Assembly (NCBI GenBank): GCA_032719365.1
Contig: CM064874.1
Coordinates: 33,714,716 to 33,778,715 of the forward strand
From: Prinsepia uniflora
Lineage: Eukaryota; Streptophyta; Magnoliopsida; Rosales; Rosaceae
Direction: 5' to 3'
DNA: 64,000 nucleotides
Below the pieces are notes generated by a model, which was given only the letters and a program-made list of their open reading frames with translations, was not told the DNA's origin and made no database searches. Position numbers and translations under genes: made by a program. This document shows, piece by piece, positions 12,080 through 22,494 of the stretch (position 1 is the first letter of the stretch; every line of letters begins with the position of its first letter).

Positions 12080-13061
12080 ACGTGGTATCAGAGAGAGGCT
12101 GGCTCATATCGGAGCTTAGTTAGCTCTTATCGGAGCGGCGTTTTCTCTATTCGAGCAACCGTGTGGCTTTCGGAGTGGTACGCAGGTCGAGGATTTGATA
12201 TCTCAAGGGGCTACAGTTCATGGTCAACCTAATCGTTGGGATGCCGATACGATAGTTAGTAGGATTGGATCGCTTTGGTTTGGCACTAGATGCCGAGGTT
12301 GCCATAGTTCTGTCAGGGTTGGCAGAGTGGGACCCTATGAATGGATGACGTAAACGGTACTTGAGCGTTTTGATCGTGAGAAGGTTTGTTGGGATCGTCT
12401 TTCACGATGTCGTAGGATCGGTTCCGACGACTGGTTCGGTGTTGTGACCATTCGATGGTCGGATCTTGTTGTGTTTGGTGGCTATACTATTGGGAGCAGC
12501 CAGATTCATGGAATCCTAGTTGATTTTCTGGTAGGATTGGATTCACGTCTTTACGATGTCGGGACCGCGGAGTCGGTCCGATTGTTGATTTTACTACTTT
12601 TCGCAGTTGGGTTCAGGAGAACCCTAGGCGTGGTCATGGAATCCTAAGGTAGGATGTGTATGGTTCAGAAAGGTGAGTTGACGAGTGGTTTGGCTTGGAT
12701 GACTATTCGGATTTGGATTCGTTATTCGGTCTAGTCATGTTAGCTTTAGTGTTGGGACTGCACTCTGCAGTCGAGGTTGTACTTATCGGTTAGACCTACT
12801 TGGTTGTCATGCTACTCAGTTCTGGTTTCGTGCAACTAAGGTCATGGGCGACCTGGTAGACGACATTGGTTGAGTCGAGTTACGACTGGTTAGTGATTCC
12901 GTTAGTGGGGATACGGAGTAGTTGTACGATGGAACCCCGGAGTGGGGATACGGAGTAGTTGAACGGGCGAGTGATTCCGTTAGATGTGGAGTCCCGTTAG
13001 TGATTCCTGGTAGTTAGGTCTACATGAGTTTGTGTCAGGCGCTACTACCCAGTGTGGTTGT
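12080..13061 (+). mobile_element. B2 internal region, first piece
   Basis: Matches the reverse complement of about 41640-42485 in B1; for example 12235-12315 matches about 42300-42390. No credible ORF. It stops where the A2 LTR begins. Confidence 0.8.
12083..12094 (+). promoter_or_regulatory. B2 primer binding site
   Basis: TGGTATCAGAGA, three bases after the LTR end. It matches the initiator-Met primer site except for the last base. Confidence 0.85.
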
Positions 13062-14531
13062 TGTAACGCCCCGGACATTCTGGAAATGTAATATTGTAAA
13101 ATAATGAACAAAATGACGTTTTTACCCTTGTGATTCGTATGGGCAATTTGTTGACTTTTTGATTGGAGGGTCGAACGGACGTTGAGTGATGACCGTGACG
13201 TAGTTCGGGACGTCCCGAGTTCATAGACAGGTGGCACATCCGATTCGGACGAACTGGGTGAAAGTTATGACGTGCGGAAGTCCAGGGGCATTATCGTAAA
13301 TTGGACGTTGTAAGGGAAAAAGTTGACTTTTTGTTTGACAATTGATATTCATTTGACTCGAAGACCGATATGTTCGTCTCGACGCCCTGGGTACAACGAC
13401 AGGCGGCACGCGTGAAACGGACGTCGGATGACCGAGATACGGGTCACGGAAGTTGGAGGGCAATTTGGTAATTATTGCACAGAGGAGCATTTTGGTCATT
13501 TCACAGCGGTTACTGTAGCACCACCGTGAAAAACAGAGTGCGGCCGTGGAGTTTGTGCGTGCAATTGTTTATGGCTAAGTGGATTGGTGAGTGGGTTTAG
13601 TTTATGGATTTTGAGGCTGTGGGAAGCATTCATGCGTGTCTGGGCAGAGTCTGAGTGCACGGGTGAGGTTTTAAATTTGTTCTTGGGGTCTGTTTGCGGG
13701 AAACAACTGCGCAGTGACCAGCTGAGGGATTCTCACGAGTTGTCGTCTCATTTCGATCGATTAACCGAGTTAGAGGATGTGGGGAGGTCATTTGGTTCAG
13801 TTTGGGAGCTGAGTTTGAGAGGAACTGTGAGAGAAACCGTGAAGAACATTTTCGGGTTTTTGGGGGGAAATCTCAGAGTTCAATTCTTACGAGTTCTGGG
13901 ATCAATCTGGACACACAGAGAGTTTTCTGGGAGCAGCAGAAACATAACCGTGCTCGAGATCAAGCGATTTGAGCAAGGATTGCTCAGGAGCTCTAGTACC
14001 AGTCCAGAGAAGAACAAGTTGGAGGGAAAAATCACATTCAATTTCTGGGGCTTGTTGATCGAAACCGAGGGCCGTTCTAGTCTTTTGGGAGCAAAAGGAA
14101 ACCAACCACATCGATTTCGAAGGACGCCACTCACGAATCGGCCAAGAACTGAGTTCCCTGGTTCTGAGAATTGTCGAGCTTGAGGACGACGACTTCGAGG
14201 TAACGACGAGTTCAATTGATTGTTCTATCGTGTTCGTATAAGTCCCCTTAAGCTACTGGTGAAATTAATTTGGAAATGGAACCATGTAGGGTGAGTTCCA
14301 TAGGTCGACTTGCTCGACTGTTTGAGCTTGAGTTGGGTCGATTTAATGTTAGTCGAGATTGATCGTTAGTACAGACCTAAAATTAATCGATTAGAGAAGA
14401 TAATAGGATTGAAAACGGGAAGAATTGATTGAGAATTGAGCTTGAACTGGTCGGGTTGAGTCGCGGGTAATAGACCCGTTTATCAGTCTATTCGGGTAAG
14501 GACGAAGGTACGGTAGCTTGGCGCGTGGCCT

Positions 14532-14561
14532 TCACGCGCAGCCACTTTGGGCGGCGCGTGA
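14532..14561. repeat. GC-rich hairpin in A2 LTR
   Basis: TCACGCGCAGCC pairs with GGCGGCGCGTGA at 11 of 12 positions around a 6-base loop. The C LTRs have the same structure near 27403 and 30588. Confidence 0.7.
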
Positions 14562-14852
14562 CGGCGCGTGTGAGGTTAACTCCGATCACGGTCAACATGA
14601 GATTTAATCCTTTCAGTTTAATTAACATTTCATCCTTAGAGTTCGAATCGATCGGGAGTCGTTCGGGATAATTTCGGGAGTCCGGAAGGTTAAGTCTCTA
14701 AGTTTAATCTCGCCGAAAAATCCGGAAAAATTAGGAAAAATCCTACGAGTTATTTTGGGATGTTTGTAACCCTCCTTATGCATTTTTACAGGCCCGGACA
14801 CTTCCGAAGCTACGGAGGAGCGCGCGGGACGCGATTGACTCGTCCTAAAATA

Positions 14853-15781
14853 GTGAGTGGACTTTTTGATTTCTAATCTGGGCATGCATGACTATTTTAC
14901 TGGTTTATCTTATGGTTTTGCATATGATTTTATGATGGTGATATGATAATTCGGTTTTACGTATTTTCACGCTTTTCGAGATATTCGTCGGATTTCACGC
15001 AATTCGAGGTTACGGTTTTTGCTTATGCATGAATGATGTTTTGATGAAGTATCTGGATATGATTATGCATGTTACGGATTTATGATGTTTTGATTTTAAT
15101 TGTGAAGTGATTTCGGAAATTGCATGTTTTGGAAATTGCATGTGAATTCTGACATAAGTTCTACTATGACGTGATATGATTTCGGAATGATGTTGGGAAA
15201 CGGTTTATGATGAATCCTGGTTTAATGTGTTTAAAAACGGTTTTGGGTTTAAAGACCCGGTTGATTGTTGGATCTGGTTTTGGGTTTAAAGACCCGGTTT
15301 ATTGATGACGGGGGCGGGCCCGAAAATTGGGTTTAAAGACCCAGATTGAGTTTAAAGACTCGTGAGTTTAAAGAATCGATTATTGTGATACCCCCGAGGC
15401 CTATTGATCATGTTTTGAGTTTAAAGACTTGTTGATATCCCGGGAAGGCCTGATATTGAGTTTAAAGACTCGGATGGATCCAACGGCATAATTGTGATTA
15501 TTGATTTAATTTTTACTTGATTTGTGCAATTGAGTTTTCAAAATGACGGTTTCTGGATTCTGGTAATATTAAGTTGTTTTACAGGAGTTATGACAAATCT
15601 CTGTAACGTTTTTCATGTGTTTCGGAAAAAGAGTTTTCAAAGGTTTAATACGCGATTTTTGAAAATTCGGCTATGCATGCGTGTTACAAAACTGGAGGGC
15701 GAAACCGATTTCGAAAACTGTTTTTCCTGTAAAACTTATGTTTCGGTCCACTCACACTTTGTTGTTTCAAATTCCCTTTAG
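14853..15781 (+). other. Intron-like LTR module in A2
   Basis: Opens GTGAGTGGAC (14853-14862), closes GTCCACTCAC (15746-15755), then a pyrimidine-rich stretch and TTTAG|GT with AG at 15780-15781. RY-type motifs are at 14882-14890 and 15673-15682. The module is 929 bp and ends 291 bp before the LTR end. Confidence 0.5.
15238..15475 (+). repeat. TTTAAA-loop inverted-repeat array in A2
   Basis: Units read GGGTTTAAAGACCC or GAGTTTAAAGACTC. The arms switch together (GGG/CCC or GAG/CTC) while the core TTTAAAGA is fixed. One unit, near 15362, is mutated. Confidence 0.8.
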
Positions 15782-16074
15782 GTCGTGGTACAAGTGCGGG
15801 GGCAAGCGCCGAGGCAGAGGCGGAGGCATAAAGTTTTCGGTTGCGGAGTAGTTAGTTCACAGAGTAGGATTTGTTCTTTAACCTGTTTTGTAATATTATG
15901 CTCTGTGAAACTGTGGACTTGACGTCCAGTCGGATGTATTTGTTTAATCTCTCTGGTCTGACAATGGGTGTGATGTAATATTATTTAGTTTTCCGATCTT
16001 TTGGATTCAATTGTCAGACGGGAGCAGGATGCTTCCCGATTATCGAGGCGATAATCGGGGTGGGTCCTGTCAAT

Positions 16075-16086
16075 TGGTATCAGAGC
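16075..16086 (+). promoter_or_regulatory. A2 primer binding site
   Basis: A perfect TGGTATCAGAGC, two bases after the LTR end, complementary to the 3' end of plant initiator-Met tRNA. Confidence 0.92.
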
Positions 16087-16170
16087 CTAGGTTTACGATT
16101 CGTGTCTGGCACTCGGGTGTGCCTTGATTATTGTACTAACTTATGCCTCTTTCAGAGAAGGACATCGGCC

Positions 16171-17814
16171 ATGCCTCCGCGACGCGAACCCCCTCCACGA
16201 CCTGATGGCGATGCCGAGAGTGCTTCAATCGAGCGAGCCCAGCGTCTTGGGGCTACGGTGTTTAGTGGTGGAGCGGATCCCAAGGATGCTCACCGTTGGA
16301 TTTCTCGGTTCGAGCGGATTTTTGCTGTGATGCACTGTCCTCCTGAGGAGCGAGTTGTATTGGCTACCTTTTTGCTTGATGGATCTGCTTACGAGTGGTG
16401 GTACACTCTGAAGTTGTCGGGTTGGGATGCCCGTACAGTGACTTGGGAGACCTTTCGTGAACGGTTTCTGGATCAGTATTATCCCCGTTCATTCCGTGAT
16501 GCTAGGGAGACCGAGTTTCTGCAGCTCCAACAGGGGAGCATGTCTGTAGCTGAGTATGAGCAGAAATTTCAGATGCTAGCCCATTTTGCTCCTACTTTTG
16601 TATCTACTGAGGCTGAGAAATGTTGTAGGTTTGAGCTTGGCCTACGGGGTGAGATACGGGCCATTGTGATGGCCGGAGCTTTTGCTACAGTGCGAGTTGA
16701 GGCTAGTCTCCCGACACGTCCACAGTACTCTGGTGGTGGACAACGTCGAGAGCGTTCATATCCTGGATCGTATGGTCAGAGAGCCCCGAAGAAGGGACGT
16801 TATGGTGGAGCCTCATCTGCAGGCAATGATCGTTATGGCAGACCTGGTAACTATCAGAGTCCCGGATTCCGAGCGCCTAGGGCGCAGACTGCTCCGCAGG
16901 CGAGCGCGACTTCGGTTGCTTCCACAGGACGGCAGGGTGGTGGTTTTGCTCGCGATGCTTCCAGTGTTATCTGTTTCTTCTGTGGCGAGCGGGGCCACTA
17001 TCGGAGGGAGTGTCCATCTTTGCCACAGGGTGGTGGCGCAGGTCGGGGTGGAGCAGAGCAGGGACGGAGCACAGCTGCAGTTTCTGGGACTGGGAGTACT
17101 CGAGGGGGTGGTACTAGAGCGGCTAATGGACAGAGGGGCCGGGGCCGTGGGCGAGCAGCTGGACCACAGGCCCGAGTTTTTGCTGTTACGCAGCAGGAGG
17201 CTAGGGCAGCACCTGGTGTTGTGACAGGTACACTCACGATCTTTGGACATGATGTTTGTGCTTTAATTGATCCCGGAGCTACTCATTCGTTTATATCGCG
17301 GGATTGTGAGTTATTGGCGGGTAGAGAGGTGTCCGCACTGGACTGTGACATGGGAGTGAGTACGCCCACCGGAGATGTGTTTGTGGTAAATCAAGTGTTG
17401 CGGGAGTGTCCCGTAATGGTAGGTGATGTTGGTTTGGTAGCAGATTTGATACTCTTGGACTTGCACGACTTTGATGTCATTTTGGGAATGGATTGGTTGA
17501 CGCGCCATCATGCTTCTATCAAATGTGTCGATAAGAAGGTTACTTTTCGGAGCCCGGGGTTACCGGAAACCACCTTTCAGGGAATACAACGAGCAACTCC
17601 TGTCGGAGTAATTTCAGCCCTGAAGGCAAGTAAGTTGATGAGGAAAGGGTGCCAGGGATACTTAGCCCGAGTGATGGACTCACGAGCTGCACCGTTGAGG
17701 GTGGAGGATATACCGATAGTACGGGAGTTCCCGGATGTCTTTCCGGAGGATCTACCGGGATTGCCACCGCATCGAGATGTCGAGTTCACTATTGATCTGG
17801 TTCCAGGTACGTAA
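16171..17814 (+). pseudogene. gag-pol: A2 gag and protease
   Basis: Structural Gag and aspartic protease of a Ty3/gypsy chromovirus. I start at the ATG of MPPRREPP because C1 and C2 gag begin in the same way (MPPRRRPS); the frame is open upstream but runs into the LTR. Residues about 30-170 form the Gag core (YEWWY, FRERFLDQYYP, EYEQKF). A CCHC zinc knuckle, CFFCGERGHYRREC, is at 16972-17013. A basic Gly/Arg-rich linker leads to the protease with DPGATHSF (17269 on; DPG in place of the usual DSG/DTG) and GMDWL near 17485. A TAA at 17812 interrupts the frame just before the RT; the same frame continues past it. Confidence 0.93.
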
Positions 17815-18465
17815 CCTATCTCTCAGACTCCGTATCGTATGGCGCCAGCTGAGCTGAAGGAACTGAAGACGCAGTTGCAGGAATTACTTGAGATGGGGTT
17901 TATTCGACCGAGTGTATCCCCCTGGGGAGCCCCGGTGTTGTTTGTGGGGAAAAAGGATGGGAGTTTGAGACTCTGCATCGATTACAGGCAACTGAATAAA
18001 GTAACAGTCAGGAACAAATACCCGTTGCCTCGGATCGATGATTTGTTCGATCAGCTGCGAGGAGCGCAGTACTTCTTCAAAATTGATCTTCGTTCTGGGT
18101 ATCATCAGTTGCGGGTTAAGGATGAGGATGTACCCAAGACAGCCTTTAGGACCCTTTATGGTCATTATGAGTTCCTTGTGATGCCGTTTGGTTTGACCAA
18201 CGCACCCGCAGCGTTTATGGATTTGATGAACCGAGTGTTGCAGCCTTACTTGGATCGCTTTGTCATCGTGTTCATTGACGATATCCTAGTCTACTCGAGG
18301 AGTGCGGAAGCGCACGAGGAGCACTTAAGGATGGTGCTGGGTACCTTGAGGGAAAACCAGTTGTATGCGAAGCTCAACAAGTGTCAGTTTTGGTTGACGA
18401 GCGTGAGTTTCTTGGGGCATGTAATCTCAACTGACGGGATCAGTGTGGATTCTCAGAAAATTTAG
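17815..18465 (+). pseudogene. A2 reverse transcriptase
   Basis: Same frame as gag-protease after the TAA. It covers fingers and palm: FIRPSVSPWGAPVLFV, LCIDYRQLNKVT, YPLPRIDDLFDQL, DLRSGYHQL, MPFGLTNAPAAF and the catalytic FIDD at 18271-18282. The next stop is TAG at 18463-18465, inside the RT thumb; the frame continues beyond it. All catalytic motifs I can check are intact, so inactivity comes from the stops. Confidence 0.93.
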
Positions 18466-19143
18466 GCAGTGGCGAAATGGGAACAACCAAGGACCTTCAC
18501 TGAAGTCAGAAGTTTCTTGGGCTTGGCTGGTTACTACAGGAGGTTTGTAGAGGGTTTCTCTGCCATTGCTGCCCCGTTAACGCGACTGACGAGGAAGGGA
18601 GTCAAGTTTGAGTGGGATGACGATTGTGAGCGTAGTTTTCGGGAGCTAAAGGAAAGGTTGACATATGCTCCTATACTCACCCTTCTAGACGACAGTGGGG
18701 GATTCGAGGTGTACAGTGATGCATCCTTACAGGGTTTGGGTTGTGTGCTAATGCAGCATGGGAAAGTGATTGCCTATGCTTCGCGCCAGTTGAAACCGCA
18801 TGAGCGCAATTATCCTACGCACGATTTGGAGTTAGCTGTTGTTGTGCATGCGTTGAAGATTTGGAGACATCACCTGTATGGTGCAACTTGCAGAATGTTC
18901 ACGGATCACAAGAGCCTGAAGTACTTGTTCACTCAGAAGGAGTTAAATGTGAGGCAACGACGGTGGCTAGAGCTAATTAAGGACTATGATTGCACAATTA
19001 AGTACCACCCGGGAAAAGCCAACGTGGTGGCTGATGCTCTAAGCCGGAAGTCAACGCATTCTGTAGCACATCTACGGACGGTTCATTTACCACTTTTGGT
19101 TGAACTCTGTAAGACTAGCATTGATTTGGGTTTGGATGGATAA
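18466..19143 (+). pseudogene. A2 RT connection and RNase H
   Basis: Same frame. RT thumb and connection (EVRSFLGLAGYYRRFVEGF), then RNase H with EVYSDAS (D at 18718), the YPTHDLELAVVVHALKIWRHHLYG helix, FTDHKSLKYLFTQKEL and the closing VVADALSRK. It would remove RNA from the RNA-DNA hybrid. A TAA at 19141-19143 follows in the linker to integrase. Confidence 0.92.
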
Positions 19144-19670
19144 GGTGTCTTGCTGGCTAATTTTCACGTGAGACCACTCCTAATCGATTGGATCGTTGAG
19201 GCTCAATCTCAAGATCCTGTCTCGTGTGTACTTCGGATTGAAGTGGAAGCCGGTGAGTGGCTAGATTTCACAGTCAGGAAGGATGGAGCTTTGATAAAAA
19301 AAAAGGACGGTTGTGCGTGCCCGACGTTGAGGCGCTGAAGAAGGAGATCTTGGACGAGACTCATAGTTCGGCCTACGCGATGCATCCTGGTGGGACCAAG
19401 ATGTATCGTACCTTGCGAGAGCACTACTGGTGGCCGGGTATGAAACGGGAGATTGCCGAGTTTGTCAGCAGGTGTCTGATTTGCCAGCAAGTGAAGACTG
19501 AGAGACAACGACCTTATGGAGCCTTGCAACCACTACCTATCCCGGAATGGAAATGGGATCACCTAACGATGGATTTTGTGTTTGGACTTCCTAGGACACC
19601 CAGAGGTCACGATGGAGTTTGGGTGATTGTGGACAGGCTTACGAAATCAGCTCATTTCTTGCCGGTGTGA
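19144..19670 (+). pseudogene. A2 integrase, zinc finger and first catalytic Asp
   Basis: The linker starts in the gag-pol frame. At an A9 run (19296-19304) the reading frame changes; loss of one A explains it. The new frame holds the HHCC finger (HSSAYAMHPGG, CLICQQVK) and the first catalytic Asp in MDFVFGLP (19572-19574). A TGA at 19668-19670 ends this part; it stands where the family normally has Arg, consistent with CGA changed to TGA. Confidence 0.9.
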
Positions 19671-20225
19671 GAGAACTTCAGGATGTCACAGTTGGCTCAG
19701 TTGTTTATTGATGAAATCATCCGGTTGCACGGTACTCCAGAATCAATAGTTTCTGACAGAGACCCGAGGTTTACTTCTCGGTTTTGGCAGAGTCTACAGG
19801 AAGCCTTTGGGACGAAACTCCGTTTCAGTACTGCATTCCATCCTCATACTGACGGCCAGTCTGAGCGGACCATCCAGATATTGGAGGATATGATGCGAGC
19901 CTGCGTTTTGCAATTTCAGGACACTTGGGAATCACATCTAGCCTTGATGGAATTTGCCTACAACAACAGCTATCAGGCGAGCATTGGGATGGCTCCGTAT
20001 GAAGCCTTGTACGGACGGAAGTGCAGAACTCCGTTGTGTTGGACGGATGTGGGTGAAAGGAAGCTGACTAAATCAGAATTGGTGGAACTAACAACCGAGA
20101 AGGTCAAACTCATCAGAGATCGGCTCAAGGCAGCCCAGGACAGACAAAAGAGCTATGTGGACCATCGGATTCGAGATCTGGAGTTTACGATCGGAGATCG
20201 GGTATTTCTGAAACTGTCCCCTTAG
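19671..20225 (+). pseudogene. A2 integrase core
   Basis: Same frame as the preceding piece. The second Asp lies in SDRDPRF (19755-19757) and the catalytic Glu in GQSERT (19863-19865), followed by SYQASIGMAPYEALYGRKCRTP, all typical of Ty3/gypsy integrase. A TAG at 20223-20225 falls where the family normally has Trp, so a single G-to-A change explains it. Confidence 0.92.
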
Positions 20226-20496
20226 AAGGGTGTAGTGAGATTTGGCAGGCGAGGGAAGTTGAGCCCTCGTTATATCGGACCGTATGAGATTACCGAGAGG
20301 ATTGGCCCGGTGGCCTACAGGTTAGCACTACCGCCCGAACTTTCGAGGGTCCACGATGTTTTTCATTTGTCTATGTTGCGGAAATATGTGTTTGACGCAT
20401 CTCATGTACTGGAGGAACAACCCATTGAACTCCGAGAAGACTTGAGCTTTGAGGAACAGCCAGTGCATATTTTGGACAGGAAGGATAAGGTGCTAC
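20226..20496 (+). pseudogene. A2 GPY/F region and truncated chromodomain
   Basis: Same frame. The GPY/F module reads LSPRYIGPYEI, VAYRLALPPELSRVHDVFHLSMLRKY. The chromodomain begins at QPVHILDRKDKVLR and then breaks: DNA from about 20497 matches B1/B2 internal sequence (around 41185, reverse), so the last residues before the stop at 20528 are foreign. A chromodomain is thought to target integration to heterochromatin; its start here places A2 among chromoviruses. Confidence 0.88.
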
Positions 20497-21450
20497 GTCG
20501 GAATCGCGAGAGGTTGCTATTGAGGTGACGCGAGGAATGAGGGTTTTCCGCATTGGTATTGGGTATGTCGAAGTCATTTTGGGTGACTTCTCAGGTTCTG
20601 CCATGGCAGGCGATGCATATGTGGCAGATGATGGTAGATGATGTTGATGATGTAGATGTTGTTGGTTGTCGTTGCCACTAGTACACCGATCGTGTATTGG
20701 TTGGTGGACCCGTGATTTGTATTAGGTCATCAGGTGGAGTGAGTATATCGAAGTTAGGTGACTGAGATTCCTCATTCTCTACTTGGTGGCAGACGATGTG
20801 GGATTACGTGACGAGGTGAGTGCAGCGAGTGTTATTTGCATTCACGTAGGATGAGTTGTGATGTCATCATGTTCGATCATCCTTGGTTTTTCCTCGGCGG
20901 AATGCCAAGGATCGATACGAGGTAGTCAGTGAGAACCAAAAGTCTAGGCGTGTCTCGTCGTTGACTAATCTGTTTGGATATGGGAATTGGTTGACGAACG
21001 ATGTGTTAGTATGCAGATTCGTTGAGGAGGTAAAACCCTATGATCGTATCTCAGGTGGATTGTTAGCTGAGTGAGCTGTGTGATCCTAAGTGGATCCGGA
21101 TTTTAACGTTGAGGACTTTGGACGTCGTGACGATCGGGGATCGTGACGTTCATGGTTGGTTGACGTAGTGATGGATCTGGATCGTGATTTTGATGATCCA
21201 GACAGGTGGAGAGTTTATCACTCTTACTTGGATAGTTTGAGTTGAGGATGTTGGGACTGAACTTCTTTTCGAAGTGAATCCCGTATGGTATATTCCTCAG
21301 GTGAGTAAATGTCTGATGAGGTCGAATTTTGTCAGCCTAGATGTGTTGATGTTGGGATTGGCTTCCTTATGAAGTCAATCGATAGTATTGTGGTAATCGG
21401 TTGAGCAGTTATCCGATAGGTTCGGATATAGTGCGTCTCGGTAGACGAAA
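20497..21450 (+). mobile_element. B2 internal region, second piece
   Basis: Matches the reverse complement of about 40330-41190 in B1. Clear anchors are the stretch with GTTTTCCGCATTGGTA and the block around 21085-21250. It contains the weak protease-like trace near 20855. No credible ORF. Confidence 0.8.
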
Positions 21451-21553
21451 ACGAGATTTCGGGTTTTGGAATCAGGTTTCTGGATCACGATTCAGGATTT
21501 GATTTTGGAACTTGAAAGAGGACTTTTGGATTTGGGTTTTGGAATCGGATTCT
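21451..21553 (+). other. Junction DNA between B2 internal region and truncated 3' LTR
   Basis: About 100 bp rich in GGATTTTGG-like words that fits neither B2 internal region nor LTR; it loosely resembles the GGAATCGGATTTCGG stretch of the C-type LTRs. About 2 kb of the B2 3' LTR is missing here. Confidence 0.4.
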
Positions 21554-22489
21554 GGGTGATGGTTTATGGGAACCGGCATGAACCCTTGAAATGGATTTAT
21601 GGGTCATGACGGTTTATGGGAACTGGCATGAACTCATGAAAGGTTTTATGGTTCATGAGGGCTTATGAGGGGCCGGGTATGAATCTTGGAAAGATTTAAA
21701 GAATGATTTCAAAAGGTTTTTCATATGCCATCCTTTATATATGATTGTCTTCTCCGGGGAGGGTCGTTGACCTGGGTGGACCCCGGAGTAGTCACGGAGC
21801 ACTGACTGAGTGGAGTCGCCCCCCTAGTTGGGTTCCTTACTCTCAGGATGGGCATGGTTCGTTACCTCCAGGGAGGGTCATTGATCTACGAACATTGACC
21901 TAGGTGGACCCTAGAGAGACTTGGGTTTGAGACCCCGGTTAGCACACGTGTAGCTTTATTTTACTGTGACAGATTCTTGGATATGAAATATAATGGATAA
22001 ACATGATTTCAAGTGGATTGGGAAATTGTGTTTTATAATGATAAATGGATTTGGGCTGAGATCCCACATATGGGTATTATCTTATGGTTTTCTGTAATTG
22101 GTTTTGGGCAGGAGCCCGTGTGACTTGTTTTTACGGAACTTGGGGCTGTGACACTAATTATGGTTGTTTAAACATATGTGTTTGGATAAATGGTTTTACT
22201 ATGCATGCATGCTTTTTAACGAAGGGTATAAAGGTCTTTTATAAATGTGTTTTCTGAAACTTATTCCTTTTTGTCCACTCACAGTCTTTCTGTTTTTAAT
22301 ACCCTTCAGGTTGACATCGGACGTGGACTGTAGCAGAGACCGAGATATCACATGACTCCATCGGATCCTGGCGTACTCTGATAGCCAGGGAGGGTAAAGG
22401 TCGGAAATATCCCTTGTCTGACACTTCGTGTCAGACGGGAGCAGGGTCATCCCGTACTAATCCCGGGGGGATTGGGATGGGTCCTGTCA
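21554..22489 (+). repeat. B2 3' LTR, truncated at its 5' end
   Basis: Matches about 11156-12079 of the 5' LTR. It keeps the roughly 49-bp repeats, RY palindrome, GTCCACTCAC, CAG|GT acceptor and a perfect hairpin at 22416-22436 (GTCTGACAC, TTC, GTGTCAGAC). It ends GTCCTGTCA; B1 follows. Confidence 0.88.
22416..22436 (+). repeat. Perfect hairpin near B2 3' LTR end
   Basis: Nine-base arms around TTC. The 5' LTR copy near 12009 has one arm mutated. A2 has the same arms around a loop of about 50 bases; C1 has GTCTGACT and AGTCAGAC. Confidence 0.65.
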
Positions 22490-22494
22490 ATCGG

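Larger units (their letters stand above)
13062..16072 (+). repeat. A2 5' LTR
   Basis: 3,011 bp from TGTAACGCCCC to GGGTCCTGTCA. It holds two LTR-start units (about 13100-13460), a GC hairpin (14532-14561), the intron-like module (14853-15781) and a TTTAAA-loop array (about 15238-15475). A 199-codon ORF at 13584-14183 lies in the LTR and has no motif I recognise. Confidence 0.9.
13062..20496 (+). mobile_element. Element A2, Tekay/Del-type chromovirus lacking its 3' LTR
   Basis: Complete 5' LTR (13062-16072), primer site, gag-pol, and then an abrupt switch to B2 internal sequence at about 20497. The rest of the chromodomain, the polypurine tract and the 3' LTR are absent, so no right-hand target duplication survives. 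The break also removed about 0.45 kb of B2 internal DNA relative to B1, which points to one deletion spanning the A2-B2 boundary. Assignment to Tekay/Del rests on domain order PR-RT-RH-INT-chromodomain, primer site and protein motifs. Confidence 0.85.
9133..22489 (+). mobile_element. Element B2, same family as B1, carrying A2
   Basis: Complete 5' LTR (9133-12079), primer site, two pieces of internal region (12080-13061 and about 20497-21450) separated by A2, and a truncated 3' LTR (about 21554-22489). The flanks are ATCGT at 9128-9132 and ATCGG at 22490-22494, a 5-bp duplication with one mismatch. B1 resumes at the right flank, which confirms insertion into the B1 LTR in the opposite orientation. 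Confidence 0.88.

Noticed and set aside
16075..16086. Part of a tRNA gene
   Set aside because: TGGTATCAGAGC and its copies are primer binding sites next to LTR ends; no cloverleaf surrounds them.
17812..17814. Programmed readthrough between gag-protease and RT
   Set aside because: The stop is after the protease and only one of five stops in the same polyprotein; Tekay elements usually have a single frame. Decay is simpler.
19296..19304. Programmed frameshift at the A9 run
   Set aside because: It lies between RNase H and integrase, where Ty3/gypsy elements do not shift, and the element is otherwise dead.
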